From contig NC_085889.1 of assembly GCF_035222375.1 (NCBI RefSeq), positions 1,054,001-1,118,000 of the forward strand: a stretch of DNA of 64,000 nt, in the 5' to 3' direction. The DNA is from Podospora pseudocomata (Eukaryota; Ascomycota; Sordariomycetes; Sordariales; Podosporaceae). The translations under genes were made by a program, and so were the position numbers. The notes beneath the pieces were generated by a model. That model saw nothing but the letters and a program-made list of their open reading frames with translations. It made no database searches and had not been told where the DNA came from. Below, in pieces: positions 10,635 to 22,382 of the stretch. Every line of letters begins with the position of its first letter. Position 1 is the first letter of the stretch.

Positions 10635-13600
10635 CTTGGCTTGGCTACCTCTTCAGGTATCCACGGGAAGGAAGGTGAGAAGGTGTCTGTGGAATGGTTC
10701 GATGATTTGCAGAAACAAGGTGCAAGATCAACCAGGGGTCAAGGTCAACGATGAATGTGTCCTTTCCCTTTTGCACTTTCGCTGACTCTTCAACGACCTC
10801 AGGGCTGAGAAGGGCGGGGGGTTGACAGGATCAGGGCGCTTTCCGCCTTTCTGAAAGGCAAGAGCCAAGAGCAACGGAAGCCAGGGCAGGTGGGATGGGC
10901 GGATGGAAGTTATATCTGTCTCATACCAATGCTCTTTCCCTTCCGGGATCCGAAGACAGGGCGGTCCGTTGCTGTGTGAGACATTGCCCTATTAAGTCAA
11001 GTCTGTCACCCGGAAACGTCGTACATCTCGCTTCCCAGGACCACAGCCGATATGGCGCCAGAGCTGCCAACACTATCGCAGGAAGCTCGGTGGCCCAACC
11101 GCTTCCGGCTGCGTGTTTGGATCAGACAGTGGAGAGAGTCCGTAGAGTGGGCGATGGCGGCGGGCATCTTGAACAGGCTGTTGGTGCGTATCCTGGTCTG
11201 TGGGATTCCGCGGGCTTCAGAGGTGAGCATGTGGCCGTAGCTCTGCCGCGCCGTAATTAGGTCTTATTCGGGGAGTATATTATCTCAAAGTGCCTAGGAG
11301 ACAGATGTGCGATTCAGCCTATTATCTGCCAGGAAATGTTGCACTGTCTAGCCCACTTACATCCGTTCCGAAGGAGAGGCTCGCGCCCCAAGAATAGTCA
11401 AGACCGGCTTGAAAATGTGCAGAATAATTGCCTTGTTCCCATCGTTCAGGTTCATGATGCACGAACTTCCCGCTCCCCACAAACCAAAATTCCCTCCTGT
11501 ACCCGGATTCCCTTTCCTGGTACGCTGCCAACAGCGGCCGGGGAGGCACCAATAAGAGGTCCAGGATCCAGCTATCAAGGACTGTGCCTCATCATATCCT
11601 GTTGGAGTAAAAGAGGGCGATGGAGGTGAGCAAGCCGTTGACTATCTGGACGATATTAGTAATGTCACTACCGTAACGCCGCAGCCGCCCTGTCAGCGCG
11701 AACCGTCGAGCAATGCGGTGTGTTTGTGCGCAGGTGGCCGTCTCAATTAGTGCTACAATGCCAGTGCGGCAGAATGCAGTGGGTTCCATTTCCGTTGAAA
11801 TTCTGTCTCACCACAAGGCCGGAAACTGGCAGGGGGTGGTGCTGGGCACATGTGTGTGGAGGAGATGGTGACAGGACATTATTTGGGGATGTCCGCCACA
11901 GCATCGCTTGACAAGCGAATGAAGAGCCACACCATTCTTCAGTGGGCCAGGCAGAACATGTCAGACGGGAGCGCGTTGGCGACCAGATTCTTGGGACAAC
12001 AATCCTCCGACTTTTTGTTGCATCGAATCTGGTGCCTGTGTCTGAATAAACGACCGGATGGAGTCGTCACTGCCATTGATGGCTTTGCACGTAAACTCGG
12101 ATAATTCTGCTCACTCCGGACCCGAGAGCAACAGCAATACCGGTGCTGCCCTCACCACACTGGCGAGGAAGCATGTTGCTTTTTGACGTGAGTAGCCCGC
12201 CGGCGGTGGGAAAGAGTTGCCGGCGGCTTTTCGGTTGGTCTGATAGTGACAAAGGCTGAAGGCTGCATCATTGTGAGACCATCTCCACAGCTGCTGTGAT
12301 CGCTGTCGCACCACTGCTGCCATCTTAGACACCAGGATCGGAACATTGCAAACCAGATGCCGTGTGCAGGCCACACAGAACCACCATTGTCAGCATCGGA
12401 CTAGAGTTTGTGTCTTCTCGCAAAAGGGTACGAAAGACTAGAATCATCAAGAGCTCTGTCGTGTGATGTTGCCTTGCTCAGCACGTGATTTGGACTTGGT
12501 ATCTCGGTTCCATCGATGATCACGGCAGTACCTTAGCTCTCAGACCCTGAGCCTCGTCTGGCCTGGGTTGGGATCGGTATCGATGTGTCGTGGCTTCGCG
12601 CGGAACATACTAGACGGCGCTTCTTCGGATCGGAACGGGTTGTCTCCAACACACTGGAAAAGAAACCAGGTCGGGAGCTGATTCTGGTCAAGCAGATTGC
12701 TGCACGCAAGGGATGCCGGGATCCAAGACGCGTGTTTCGCCGCGTCTGCTATGTTGATCGCCTTCTTATGTGCTTGAAGAAGGAAGGGCGAGCTGTGATA
12801 CGGCAGCTTTGAAGTCGGGACCGAGACTCGCATCAAAAACCGAGAATCTGTCTGTAAAGTATTAAGCGTCAGTTCCACGCCGTGAGAAAGTTGTTGAGCT
12901 CTCACTTTCAGCTTCTGAATGTCCTGCAGAACATCGTCAGCAGTCAATGATGCAGCTACGTGGCCGTCTGGAGGTTGAGACAATCTTGATATGCCCATCG
13001 CCTGGCCCATTCATTCGACCAACGAGTAGACATCGAAAATCAAGCCGTTCACCAAAGCCAGCAGACGTGGAATCTCTACAAGGCCAGGCAGGCCAAGCCG
13101 AGGGTTCACGGGGTAGAGACATGATAAACGCCAATTGGAGCTGCATCTGGTTGGTCTGAAAAGTTGTTGTCCACCACCGCAAAAGTTGACTGATATGGAA
13201 GACGTTGGATTATGATTCCACCCCCAAGCGGGTGGGGCTTAGAACCAAACGGCGTCCTTGTGTAGCGATGGTGTTCCTTTGTGTTCCCGAACATGGAAGA
13301 GGCTCGCGCTACTGAGCATACCGCAGTAAGATACTCCGTAAGCTGGAAATGGCGTTGCAGGCTGGATTGGCCGTCCTTGGGCCCTGTGGTTTTGGCGGAT
13401 CGCAGGCGAAGACGGAAGCCACCAAGTGCAAGCAGGGCATTGCGTTGGTGTTCCCAGTCGGCATTGAGAAGGTTGCATCCCGAGATCGGGAGCAGTTTCA
13501 GCGGGAAGAACGGCCTGGAACCCCTGCTTCCCCGAGAGCCCCGCCAGGCCACCACCAGCTGGCCCCAGCTGCCTCTCTGGTGCCTAATCACCACTTCCAA

Positions 13601-13764
13601 AATGACCCCGCCAAACACAGATTTGGTGCAACAGCCCGCCTGATGTCATCTTGCGCGCGTACCTGGTGAAGGCACACGGACTGCTCGGCTTCGGGACCAC
13701 GCGTTCAGTTTTGCAGCAGAGTGAACAGTGTCTCGCGCGGTTGCTCGAGACGGATTCTGTCAAC
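10635..13764. other. Long intergenic stretch with one weak gene candidate
   Basis: About 3.1 kb between the P450 and palA. I find no recognisable domain. One minus-strand segment near 12540-13010 has a good-looking intron (see the separate entry). The remaining open frames are short and do not link by splice sites. It may hold decayed sequence or untranslated and regulatory DNA. Confidence 0.45.
12540..13010 (-). CDS. Possible small spliced gene, uncertain
   Basis: A minus-strand frame contains LTADDVLQDIQKLK immediately followed by a stretch with all marks of a fungal intron: GTGAGA donor, ACTGAC branch site and TTTACAG acceptor, 54 bp in total. The pattern before the intron vaguely recalls small secreted proteins of the hydrophobic-surface-binding (HsbA) kind, but no signal peptide is found upstream and the frame after the acceptor does not continue the resemblance. 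It could be a real short gene, a decayed one, or chance. The limits given are those of the open frame. Confidence 0.2.
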   Translation of the reverse strand: MGQAMGISRLSQPPDGHVAASLTADDVLQDIQKLKVRAQQLSHGVELTLNTLQTDSRFLMRVSVPTSKLPYHSSPFLLQAHKKAINIADAAKHASWIPASLACSNLLDQNQLPTWFLFQCVGDNPFRSEEAPSSMFRAKPRHIDTDPNPGQTRLRV

Positions 13765-16545
13765 ATGACAACGTGAGTCTCAACTGTCGTGGTACTTGTT
13801 ATTGACATCAGGCTGACAGCGGGGCAGCAACAACATCCTGTCGCTCCCCTTCCGAAAGTCCGTACAACTCTCGCTCTCCTCCTCGCTTCGACAGTACATC
13901 TCCAAGAAGTATGACCAACACCCGGACATGTTCCGTCATGACCTCGAGGTCATTGACTCCCTCCGCCGCGATGCCGTCAATACGCGCGAACCCCACTCGA
14001 CCGGTATCAGGAAACTCCAAACTTATGCCGCCCAACTGGTTTGGATGAGCGGGAAATTCCCAATTGATGTGGGTGCAACGATATCCCTCCCTTGACCACG
14101 CATTTTCTGACTATTTATTTTCTTGGCCAGATTGGCGTCGACTTTACATGGTACCCGGCCCTGGGCTACCACACCGAGCACCCCCTCGTACAGAACAATC
14201 TCCAATACGAGCTCCTGAACATTCTCTACAACCTCGCTGCTCTGTATTCACAACTGGCGATATCGTCGAACCGAAGTGACACCAAGGGGCTGAAGACTGC
14301 TGCGAGCTTCTTCTCTCAGGCCGCCGGCGTGCTATCCCATATGAAGAAGGAAGTCCTCCCCGAATTGCGCATGGCCAACCCACCAGACGATATGGACGAG
14401 GCCACGTTGGAAGCATTGACTCAGCTCTTCCTCGCCCAAAGTCAAGAGTGTTTCTGGCAGAAGGCCGTTATGGATCAATACAAGGATGCTTCCATCGCCA
14501 AGCTGGCTGCTCGCGTGTCTGACCTCTACAACTTGGCAGTGGAGGCAGCCATGCAGAGTGAAGCCATCAGCTCTGCCTGGATCCACCACATGAGCGCCAA
14601 GCACCACCACTTTGCCGCCGCTGCCCAGTACCGCGCTGCTCGTGATTGCTTGGAGAAGAAACGATACGGCGAGGAGGTAGCTCGGCTGAAAGACGCTGTC
14701 AACTGCGTCACTGAAGGTCTTAAGGAGTGCAAAGGCGGCTACATTAGCAAGGCTGTCGTTGACGATCTCCATGGCCTCAAGAAGCGCGTTGAAGAGGACT
14801 TGAAAAGGGCCGAAAAGGACAACGACATCATCTACCTGCAAATCGTGCCGCCAAAACCTGAGCTCAAGATCCTCGAGCGTGCTAACATGGCGGTAGCGAG
14901 TGTTCCATCGCAGGTCGCAAAGCCTTACGAATATTTTGGGGATCATGCCGAATTTGGACCTGCCCTGTTCACCAAACTTGTGCCGTTCTCGGTTCATGTC
15001 GCTGTGTCCATCTATGAGGAGCGAAGAGATCGCCTTGTCAACAACAACATCATCGCCGAGTTGGAAACCATGACAGACAGGCTCCACGAGATTCTTTCGA
15101 GTTTAAACTTGCCTGGGTCATTGCAGGCTCTTGAGAAGCCGCTTGGTTTACCCAGTACCCTTGTACAGCACGCCGAGGAGATTCGACAAGCCGATGCGCT
15201 GAACAAATTGCAGCGCGGTTTCGCCGATGTCGAGAAGCTTTGCGCCAGTGACAAGGCTGTGTTTGAAGAAGGAAAGGCTCTTCTGGCCGCCGAGGAAGAA
15301 GAAGACCACGCCTTGAGGCTCAAATATGGCACACAAAGGTGGGCAAGGCCCGAGTCGAGGGCTGACCCCAGTCATGACGGTGGGGCCAAGCTGTGGAACC
15401 AAGCAGGTGACATCGATGGATACTTTGCTTCGAGTACGTCTAGTGATGCTGTGGTTCGAGAGAAGTTTGCTGCGGTCAAGGAAACCCTCGCCATCCTCGC
15501 CGGCCCAGACCGTGGTATGATGGACTACATCCCCAACAGTCGCAGAACCGAGATCCCAGAACTCCTCAAACCAGCCATAGGACGGCTGCGGGGAGTATAC
15601 AACGACGTATTACGGCTGGAGTCAAGGAGGAGGAAGCGGATCGAGTCTCTTCGTGCCAGGAGCCGGGCCGATGACATTAAGGGCGACATCATGGCTGAGG
15701 CGGCGCGTCTTGAAAGGACATACCCCAACACTCCCATCGTGCCAGCTCACTTTGAGGACTTCTTTGACAAGCGCCTGGACAGTCTTTATGAGTCTGAACT
15801 TGAGGCTCTCGAGAAGGAACAGGCCGATCAGGAGAAAATCATGAGCGAGATCCAGCGGGCCAACCGTGACTTTGAGTCGCAGAAGAAAGTTATTGGCGAG
15901 AGCGGCAATCGGGAGCGGGAAAAGGCCCTGCAGAGATTGGATAATGCTTACTACAAGTACAAGGAGATTGTTAGTAATATCGAGGTTGGGCGGAAGTTCT
16001 ACAATGACCTCAGTCGTATTGTTGAGCAATTCCGCAACCAGGCGCGCAGCTGGGTGAACGAAAGGAGACAGGAAGCGAGGATGTTGGAGGAGTATGTTGC
16101 CCTTTCTTTCCTCCTGACCGTTCAAGAACTATTACTGACAAGCCCTTCCAGTGAACTCTCGATGCCACCGCTAGCATCGCTTAGTATGCGATCCAGCCAG
16201 CCCCAGTCGCCTCCGCCGCAAGCGTACCAGTCCCCGGCTCCCTCGTCGTACTACATGCAGTCGCCGCAACGGCAGCCTGTTAGGGCGCCTGCTGTTCACA
16301 GTCCTCATGTTGAGGCGCAGATTCAGAGCTGGGCGGATAATGTGCCACAGCAGCAGCCTAAGCCGATGCCACCTATTGCTTCGATGCAAGGGGCTTGGAT
16401 GCCGAATATGGGCATCAAGTTCTCTGAGGCAGGTGCAGGTGGCTCGGGGGGTAGTCCGGGACAGGGTCAGCAGCAGGGTGGTGGGAGCTCTTCGGGGCCT
16501 GTGAGGGGGACATGGGATCCTAACAGTGGGATTAGGTTCGGTTGA
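13765..16545 (+). CDS. palA: pH-response regulator PalA (BRO1 domain)
   Basis: Scaffold of the fungal alkaline-pH (Pal/PacC, yeast Rim101) pathway. PalA/Rim20 binds ESCRT-III through its BRO1 domain and the PacC transcription factor through YPxL/I motifs, allowing proteolytic activation of PacC at endosomal or plasma-membrane sites. Exons are 13765-13772, 13828-14068, 14131-16091 and 16152-16545, giving 867 residues. The first coding exon is only 8 bp (Met-Thr plus two bases); the intron after it has a CTGAC branch site. The N-terminus NNILSLPFRKSVQLSLS and the block FPIDIGVDFTWYPALGY are hallmarks of PalA rather than of Bro1. The V-shaped coiled-coil domain follows (about residues 380-710), then a Pro/Gln/Gly-rich tail. 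The last intron is 60 bp, a multiple of three with no stop, so its retention would insert 20 residues. Confidence 0.95.
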
Positions 16546-16986
16546 TCTGCGGAGGAGTGTGTGGTAGTGGGACATGTGGTACAAAAGAACCTTGGACGTG
16601 TTTTTCCTGGCTTGGATAGGTAGATCAAACTACGACCGCTGTTGTTAAGTGATAATCCCTTTAATCGGAGCTGGAATTGTGCCATACTGTCGGGCTAACG
16701 TAGCGCCGTCACAATGAGATAGTCCCCGAATACCTTGTTCCCGATCGCTGACCAATGGTGTTGGTTACATGATCTGGTTCCACTCACCCAAAAGTCAGCT
16801 ACGTAATCATCGACGAGCATTGGTGAAGTGGACAGACTTGGCATGATGCATGGAAATGGAGCCTGGGATGATCGAGAACTACATAAACCGATTGTTCCTC
16901 CCGGGTTAGGCTTCATTACTTGCATTACATCACTCCACCGTGACAAGAAGAAGCCCAACGACACAACAGCAGCAACATATTCAACC
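16546..16986. other. Intergenic between palA and the next gene
   Basis: About 440 bp holding the palA 3' region and the promoter of the downstream dehydrogenase. No coding signal is seen. Confidence 0.5.
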
Positions 16987-18103
16987 ATGGCCACCAACCA
17001 AGTCACCCGCTGGGTCACCAACCAAGATGGCATCGAAAACCTCACCAAAGAAACAATCCCTATGCCCACCCCCGCCAAGGGTGAAGTGCTGGTGAAAATC
17101 TCGGCTGTCTCGCTCAACTATCGCGACACCGAGGTCGTGAACGGGCTATACAACTACTACGACAAACCCGGCACCCCCAAGAAACCCTTAGTTCCTGTGT
17201 CAGACATGTGCGGCACTGTCGTCTCTGTCGGCGACGACAACAGCCCCTGGAAGGTAGGGGATAGGGTTGTCTCGACGTTTTTGCAGTCCCATCTCACCGG
17301 TCAGGTTTACCCTGAGCACTTGGCTACTGGGTTGGGGAAGCCGTTGGATGGGTGCTTGCAAGGTTACAGGGTTTTTGAGAACGAGGGGCTGGTGAGGGCG
17401 CCGGGGTATTTGACGGATGAGGAGGCGAGTTGTCTGCCTATTGCGGGGGTGACGGCTTGGATGGCGATTCATGGGATGGGGGTTAGGAAGGGGGAGGGAG
17501 AGACGGTTTTGCTGCAGGGGACTGGGGGGGTTAGTGTGGCGGGTTTGCAGATTGCGAGGGCTGGGGGGATGAAAAGTGAGTTTGATGTCCAAAATGTTGA
17601 GGAGGATAGGGTTTACTGATGAGATGTTAGCTATCATCACCTCGTCGTCTGATGAGAAACTTGAAAAGGCCAAGACTCTTGGGGCGGATTATGTTATCAA
17701 CTATCGGACGAGTCCGGACTGGGAAAAAGAGGTTATGAGGATCACAGGCGATAAAGGGGTGGATGTTATTCTTGAGACGGGGGGTGCTGGGACGCTGTAC
17801 AAGTCTCTTGACTGCGTTGCGTTTGGGGGATTGATCTCGTGCATCGGGTATGTGTCTGGGCGGGAGGATAAGGCTGGTGAGGCAAGGGTTAATTTGAATC
17901 TTTTGGCGCTGCGGAGGACGGTCACGCTGAAGGGGATCATCAACGGTCCAAGGGATAGGTTTGAGGAGATGTGTCGGTTTTACGAGAAGCATCAGATCAG
18001 GCCGGTGGTGGACCGTGTGTTTGGGTTTCAGGAGGCGGCTGAGGCGATGAAGTATCTGGCCGGTGGGTCGCACTTTGGGAAGGTGGTTGTGAGGGTTGAG
18101 TAG
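16987..18103 (+). CDS. Medium-chain dehydrogenase/reductase (alcohol dehydrogenase-like)
   Basis: NAD(P)-dependent oxidoreductase of the MDR superfamily. Exons 16987-17575 and 17631-18103 are joined across a 55 bp intron, giving 353 residues. The N-terminal GroES-like domain has LNYRDTEVV and VGDRVVSTF. The Rossmann fold carries the nucleotide-binding GTGGVSVAGLQIA turn and an ILETGGAGT strand. At the place where catalytic-zinc alcohol dehydrogenases have a Cys ligand the sequence reads SLNYRDTE, so I see no catalytic zinc site, and the quinone reductase-like or zinc-independent branch is more likely. It resembles proteins annotated as zinc-type alcohol dehydrogenase-like in fungi. The substrate is unknown. 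The coding sequence has strongly G-rich third positions after about 17260, unlike its 5' third. Confidence 0.88.
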
Positions 18104-18443
18104 CTATAAAGCGTGGAACTGCATACGCTTATTATTGCCTCTTCGATGTTGTGGCTGATAAGCTCTGAATGGCGTATTATGAGAGTTAAAATTTGGCTAA
18201 GGTGGGTAAACGGGGCTTGCGGTTTTGGTTCGCGCACAACGCAAGGTTTTCTTTTGTCGACTATTTCCCACACTGTTTTCATTGACGGACACTCTCCCTC
18301 TCATTTCTTCAATTCCGGCCCACGACACCGTTTGATGTTCCCTGCACCAGCGCGTTAATATCCCCATAAGCAACTTCTGGCTGCCTACTTCATCCTCAAC
18401 AAGAGGAACAGGACGACCTTCCACAACCAGCTTGTCCTTCATA
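18104..18443. other. Intergenic, no gene seen
   Basis: A 340 bp spacer between the dehydrogenase and the F-box remnant with no coding or RNA signal that I can recognise. Confidence 0.5.
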
Positions 18444-19930
18444 ATGGCTCTTGCAAAACTCCCCACTGAGCTGCAGACCCGTACTTGCGAAATCTTGGAC
18501 GAGGAGCATCGGGATAGTCCGGTATCCCTCTCGTTGACCAACCGACATTTTCGGGCGGTTGCCAATACGTGTCCGCTCAGCATTCTGACCTTGACCGTTA
18601 CGACTGAAGGTTTTGAGAAACTGACCCAAGATTGCTCCCAGTTCCTAGGCCAGAATGACGGCTTCCGTCATGTCCATGACCTTGTGCTCATTGGTTCAAC
18701 TATTGTTGACTGGAACTTGGCTGATAACCCGCTCCCAAGGATATATTTTGGGCGAGGTCTCTTGGATGGATTTGATGACGACTTTCAGAGCCCTACTGCT
18801 CTCTGGCAATCGCGCCGACAAGGCATACCGCCTCATACCTGGCAGAGCTCTGATCGGTGAGACTAGAACTGGGGTCCTTTGGCCAACTCCATCAGCCAGT
18901 TACCAGGACTCACTGACCTCATATACAAGGCGGCCGAGGAGCTTCCACCATGTCTGCTGCACGCCATCGAAAATAATAGTGCGATATCACGCCGTGTAAC
19001 ACGGCTTTACCATCACACTTTCGGCTGCGGATGCTGGAAGCTGTCATGGATGCCTAATATCGCGTAGATCAAGGCGTATGCGCTGGATATGATGGTCCAT
19101 ACGAATATGACCCAACTCCCACCGCGCCCGTTATGGATCCTCACGAATACAATATCATCCGATCTCCCTGCCTCTATGGCGTTTTTTTGGTCAACGTCAA
19201 ATACATCACCGACCTCATGACAAATGTGGTATCCCCCATCATGGATGATGGCAAGTATCAGGACACAAAACAAATACTGCAGACCGGAGGACTTGCCCCG
19301 AATCTGGGCGAGATTTTCGTGTATGCACACCGCTCTTTCATACCCGGCTCATCCAGAAACGGAGTTCAGCTGGTAGGGAAACTCGGCAATGGAAATCGAC
19401 GGCCCCCTCCTCTGCCCATAAAGTGGCTCACGGTTAGGTCTTCTCTCGACTCTGGACCAGTTGAAATCTGTCAACTACTGGATCTTAGCGCTCTGAAGAC
19501 TCTCGAGCTCAATTGGCCCCCGAATGAACAGAGGATTGAATTGTCCGAAAAACTTCGTTTACCTTCCCTGACAACGCTCGTGGTGGACTTGTCTCTACTA
19601 GCTCGAGGCCGAAGTAACCATGCCCAAGTCAAGCACTTCATCCGCGCTCATCCAAGCATCAAGCAATTACAGGTACGCGTATAGGATTGGTCAATCGCCT
19701 CATTTGTAGGGGAGAACCACCATGGAACAGTGTTTCCATACATGGAGTCCTTATGCTTTCAAAACAGGCGATATAATGGCATGTTCAAGGCCGTCGCCAG
19801 TTTGCTGATTCCGGCGCGTGAAATTGAAGGCTTGGGTGCCCTGTACCCCAACGTCAAGTGTCTGACCCTTCCTGTCCGTAGGTCAAGGGGCAACAAGAAC
19901 GAAGTTGCGTTGTATCAAACCATTGGCCAC
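18444..19930 (+). pseudogene. Decayed F-box-domain gene
   Basis: The segment opens with ALAKLPTELQTRTCEIL followed by SLTNRHFRAVANTCPL, an F-box-like N-terminus of the kind found in fungal F-box/LRR proteins, which recruit substrates to SCF ubiquitin ligases. Downstream blocks in other frames clearly belong to the same kind of protein: SISQLPGLTDLIYKAAEELP near 18890-18950, HEYNIIRSPCLYGVF near 19135-19185, and a leucine-rich stretch to about 19680, with a last readable block to 19930. The frame changes between blocks at about 18790-18880 and 19030-19130. Neither change is bridged by a good GT-AG intron, and an in-frame TAG precedes the second block. I read this as a pseudogene, although an unusual intron pattern cannot be ruled out. 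Confidence 0.55.
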
Positions 19931-20057
19931 GGTTTCCCCAAGGGTGGTGGGAGGAGTGGGAAAACAAGGACTTGTGTGGATTTGAGGAAACAAAGGCTAC
20001 ATAGGATTTCGTTGCGAACTACCACACCCTTTTGCATACCTTTACCATTGCCGCCAA

Positions 20058-20833
20058 TTAGAATGCATCCCACAGGCGGCGCCATGAGCTTCTGGGCCTG
20101 GTATTCATTCTGGCATGCCACCTTTTCACCAACTCCTTGCCATTTTTATGCCTTTTGTGTTTACCCTGAAGATATGATCCCAAGGCAGCCGCTCCCACCG
20201 TCAATGTGATGACGCCTCCGGTGACAGCCATATCTACAACTGCTGTACCTGCCGCCGCACCCGTCGCCATACCTGCCGCAAAACCGGGCCCTCCACCCAT
20301 CAGGATTGCCGGTATCATAGCATCCGGATTCCAGCTCTCCCAGCGATCCGAGATCTCATTTTCGCTCAAATTGTCTACTATGCACCGCAGATGCCAGAGG
20401 GCAAATTCTTGGCAGTTCCATAAAAAGTTTTGGTATGTCTTTTCAAAAAGCTCCTTCCATATATCGTTTGCTAAGAATGGGTGAAAATCGATGAGCAATA
20501 GGTACCAGGAAGGAGACGGGGTCAGGTATACTTGCCGCATTCTTCAATCTTGTCATCCGGCCATGTCGTCTTGCATTCCCCCAAATTAATAGGCTCATAT
20601 TCAAGCGCTTTCTTTTGCATTTCCTCAATCCATTCTGACCTGGGCTTGATGCGCAGGTTGTGCGATAGTCCGCTTGGATCGTCGGGTGTGGCGGCGACTT
20701 CGTAGCATGTGTCGCCCACGCAAACTGTCCAATGGTTGATGGTAGCTTTGCGCCATTTGTTGAGGAGGGGGATTTTGGCAAAGCTACTGATGGGTCGCCT
20801 GTAGAGGAAAACGTCTCGTTGTGTTTGTGACAT
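20058..20833 (-). CDS. Papain-fold (LRAT/PPPDE-like) protein with Gly-rich tail
   Basis: Exons 20536-20833 and 20058-20470 give 236 residues if a GC-AG intron (20471-20535) is used. The donor reads G|GCAAGT, the usual form of such rare introns, and is the only junction I find that keeps frame. The first exon has INHWTVCVGDTCYEVAA, with a His in a beta strand. The second has FLWNCQEFALWHL, a Cys in an NCQ-F context. This His-then-Asn-Cys-Gln arrangement is typical of circularly permuted papain-like folds (LRAT, PPPDE, NlpC/P60 relatives), often deubiquitinase-like or acyltransferase-like; which one is unknown. The C-terminal half carries a hydrophobic segment dense in Gly and Ala (about residues 155-200, GGGPGFAAGMATGAAAG), resembling glycine-zipper membrane segments, and a basic tail. 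No signal peptide is seen. Confidence 0.7.
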
Positions 20834-21479
20834 GATGTGGGAAAGGTATCACTGTTTCGATGATGTCTAGGTGCTAATAAGGTTGTAGTAATCACTCTTG
20901 GACTTGGCGTTTCTCCAGGTTGAACGATCAAAACAGGAGAAGCCAGAATCGTTATTTCTATCTTTCCAGTAGGGATAAGATTGGGAGAATACGTTTTTGC
21001 AGGATGCGAGTAACGCGTCATGCCCAGCGCTCGAAACCGAACAGGCCAATCCTAGTGTCCAGACGGTAGCCTGATCTCGTGGCTATGATTCATAGGTAGC
21101 ACAGCTGTGCCGCCTCTAGATGGTCTTTAGTGTGTGTTTGCCCATTTTAAGTACTGCAGAGAATCTTCTTTGCCAATCAGAATGGACGGGTACTCCTTAC
21201 GTCGTGGCGATGCCCTTCAGCTCCCGTCCTCATACATTTTAACAGGCTTTCTGTCTGATAAAACAGTGTATGGGCGTACTTTACGCCGTGCAGATCTGCG
21301 CCACCAGCCCCAAAGGCAGCCTTTGTCTGTACGACCCCAACGTTATTCCATCTCAGAGAGGGGCGACAATACAAACCTGAAATTAATTTCTCGACGTTCT
21401 GCCAGTATCACCTGAAGAGGATTCCTTTCTTCTTTACCCTGTTGACTTTTGCACTAGGTACTAGCCGTCTGCTCTCAAG
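20834..21479. other. Divergent intergenic region
   Basis: About 650 bp between the divergently transcribed papain-fold gene and the following membrane-protein gene. It should contain both promoters. No coding signal with support is seen. Confidence 0.45.
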
Positions 21480-22382
21480 ATGGAGACATCCAACTATACC
21501 CGGGACTCGGGTCCACCCAAGAACTGCGATACAGTCCCCAGAAGCCTCTTTTTCAGAATCTTTGCCTTCAGCTATTCCGCTGCTTTACGCTACCACACCG
21601 TCCAGCCAATGCATTGTATCCAGCGCAACCAAAACTATCGTGAGGCCAAGCATGACGTCATCGCAGCACTGGCTCGCTTCCGTAAGACGAAATCAGAGGA
21701 GCTGAGATTTGTTCAAGGAGCAGTCAGTATACACATCCCACCCCTGAACCCTCAAAAAATGATCCAGTCTAATATGGCACCTAGGCAACGCTGTCCGGAG
21801 CAGCAGTAATAGGCGTCTTCTCCTGGCCCTCGACAGAAAGAACAGTCTGGATAGCCAAGATGCTCTGGAACTGGAGTTTGTTTCTCTCTTTCTTTGCTCT
21901 GATCAGCTCGGCTCACCAACGGCTGCTCCGGCTCTTACCCGAGGACCCGAGTGATGAGCTCAGCGAGGCCGACCTAGCGAGGTGTCTCAGTCTGTTCTTG
22001 CAACCTCCTGTCCCGCCTGGGAAGGGGGACAGGATGTTCCAGCGGGGGATCAGCCGCTGTATGGTCTGGTTCTGGCAGTGTCCGACTATGCTTATGAGTT
22101 TTTCTTGGGTGTTATTTCTGGTTGGGTATACGCTTCACTTGTTGACACCGGTGTTTGACGCCTCCCTGGCGGAGTTTAATACGCTTGTGAGTTTGTATTT
22201 TATGCTTGATCCCCATGGGAGCCGTGTTCTAAGTTACCGACATATAGCCTGCCATCGTTACCGTGTGTGGCTGCACATTTGTGGTTGCCAACTTCTTTTT
22301 TTGTGCCGAGCTGTGTCAGAGGCGCATTTCGAAGGCCAGCCATGGGATTATTGAGACCGGCCCGAATGTATTGCCAGTATAG
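21480..22382 (+). CDS. Uncharacterised membrane protein
   Basis: Exons 21480-21722, 21785-22186 and 22248-22382 give 259 residues; all junctions are phase 0 and the introns are 62 and 61 bp. After a hydrophilic N-terminal region of about 75 residues come four hydrophobic segments: around ATLSGAAVIGVFSW, LWNWSLFLSFFALISS, MSFSWVLFLVGYTLHLL and AIVTVCGCTFVVANFFFC, so a multi-pass membrane protein is likely. I recognise no family motif. Similar small multi-pass proteins of unknown function are frequent in Sordariomycetes. Its last exon, below 140 bp, is supported by the junction frame and by the hydrophobic segment it encodes. Confidence 0.65.
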
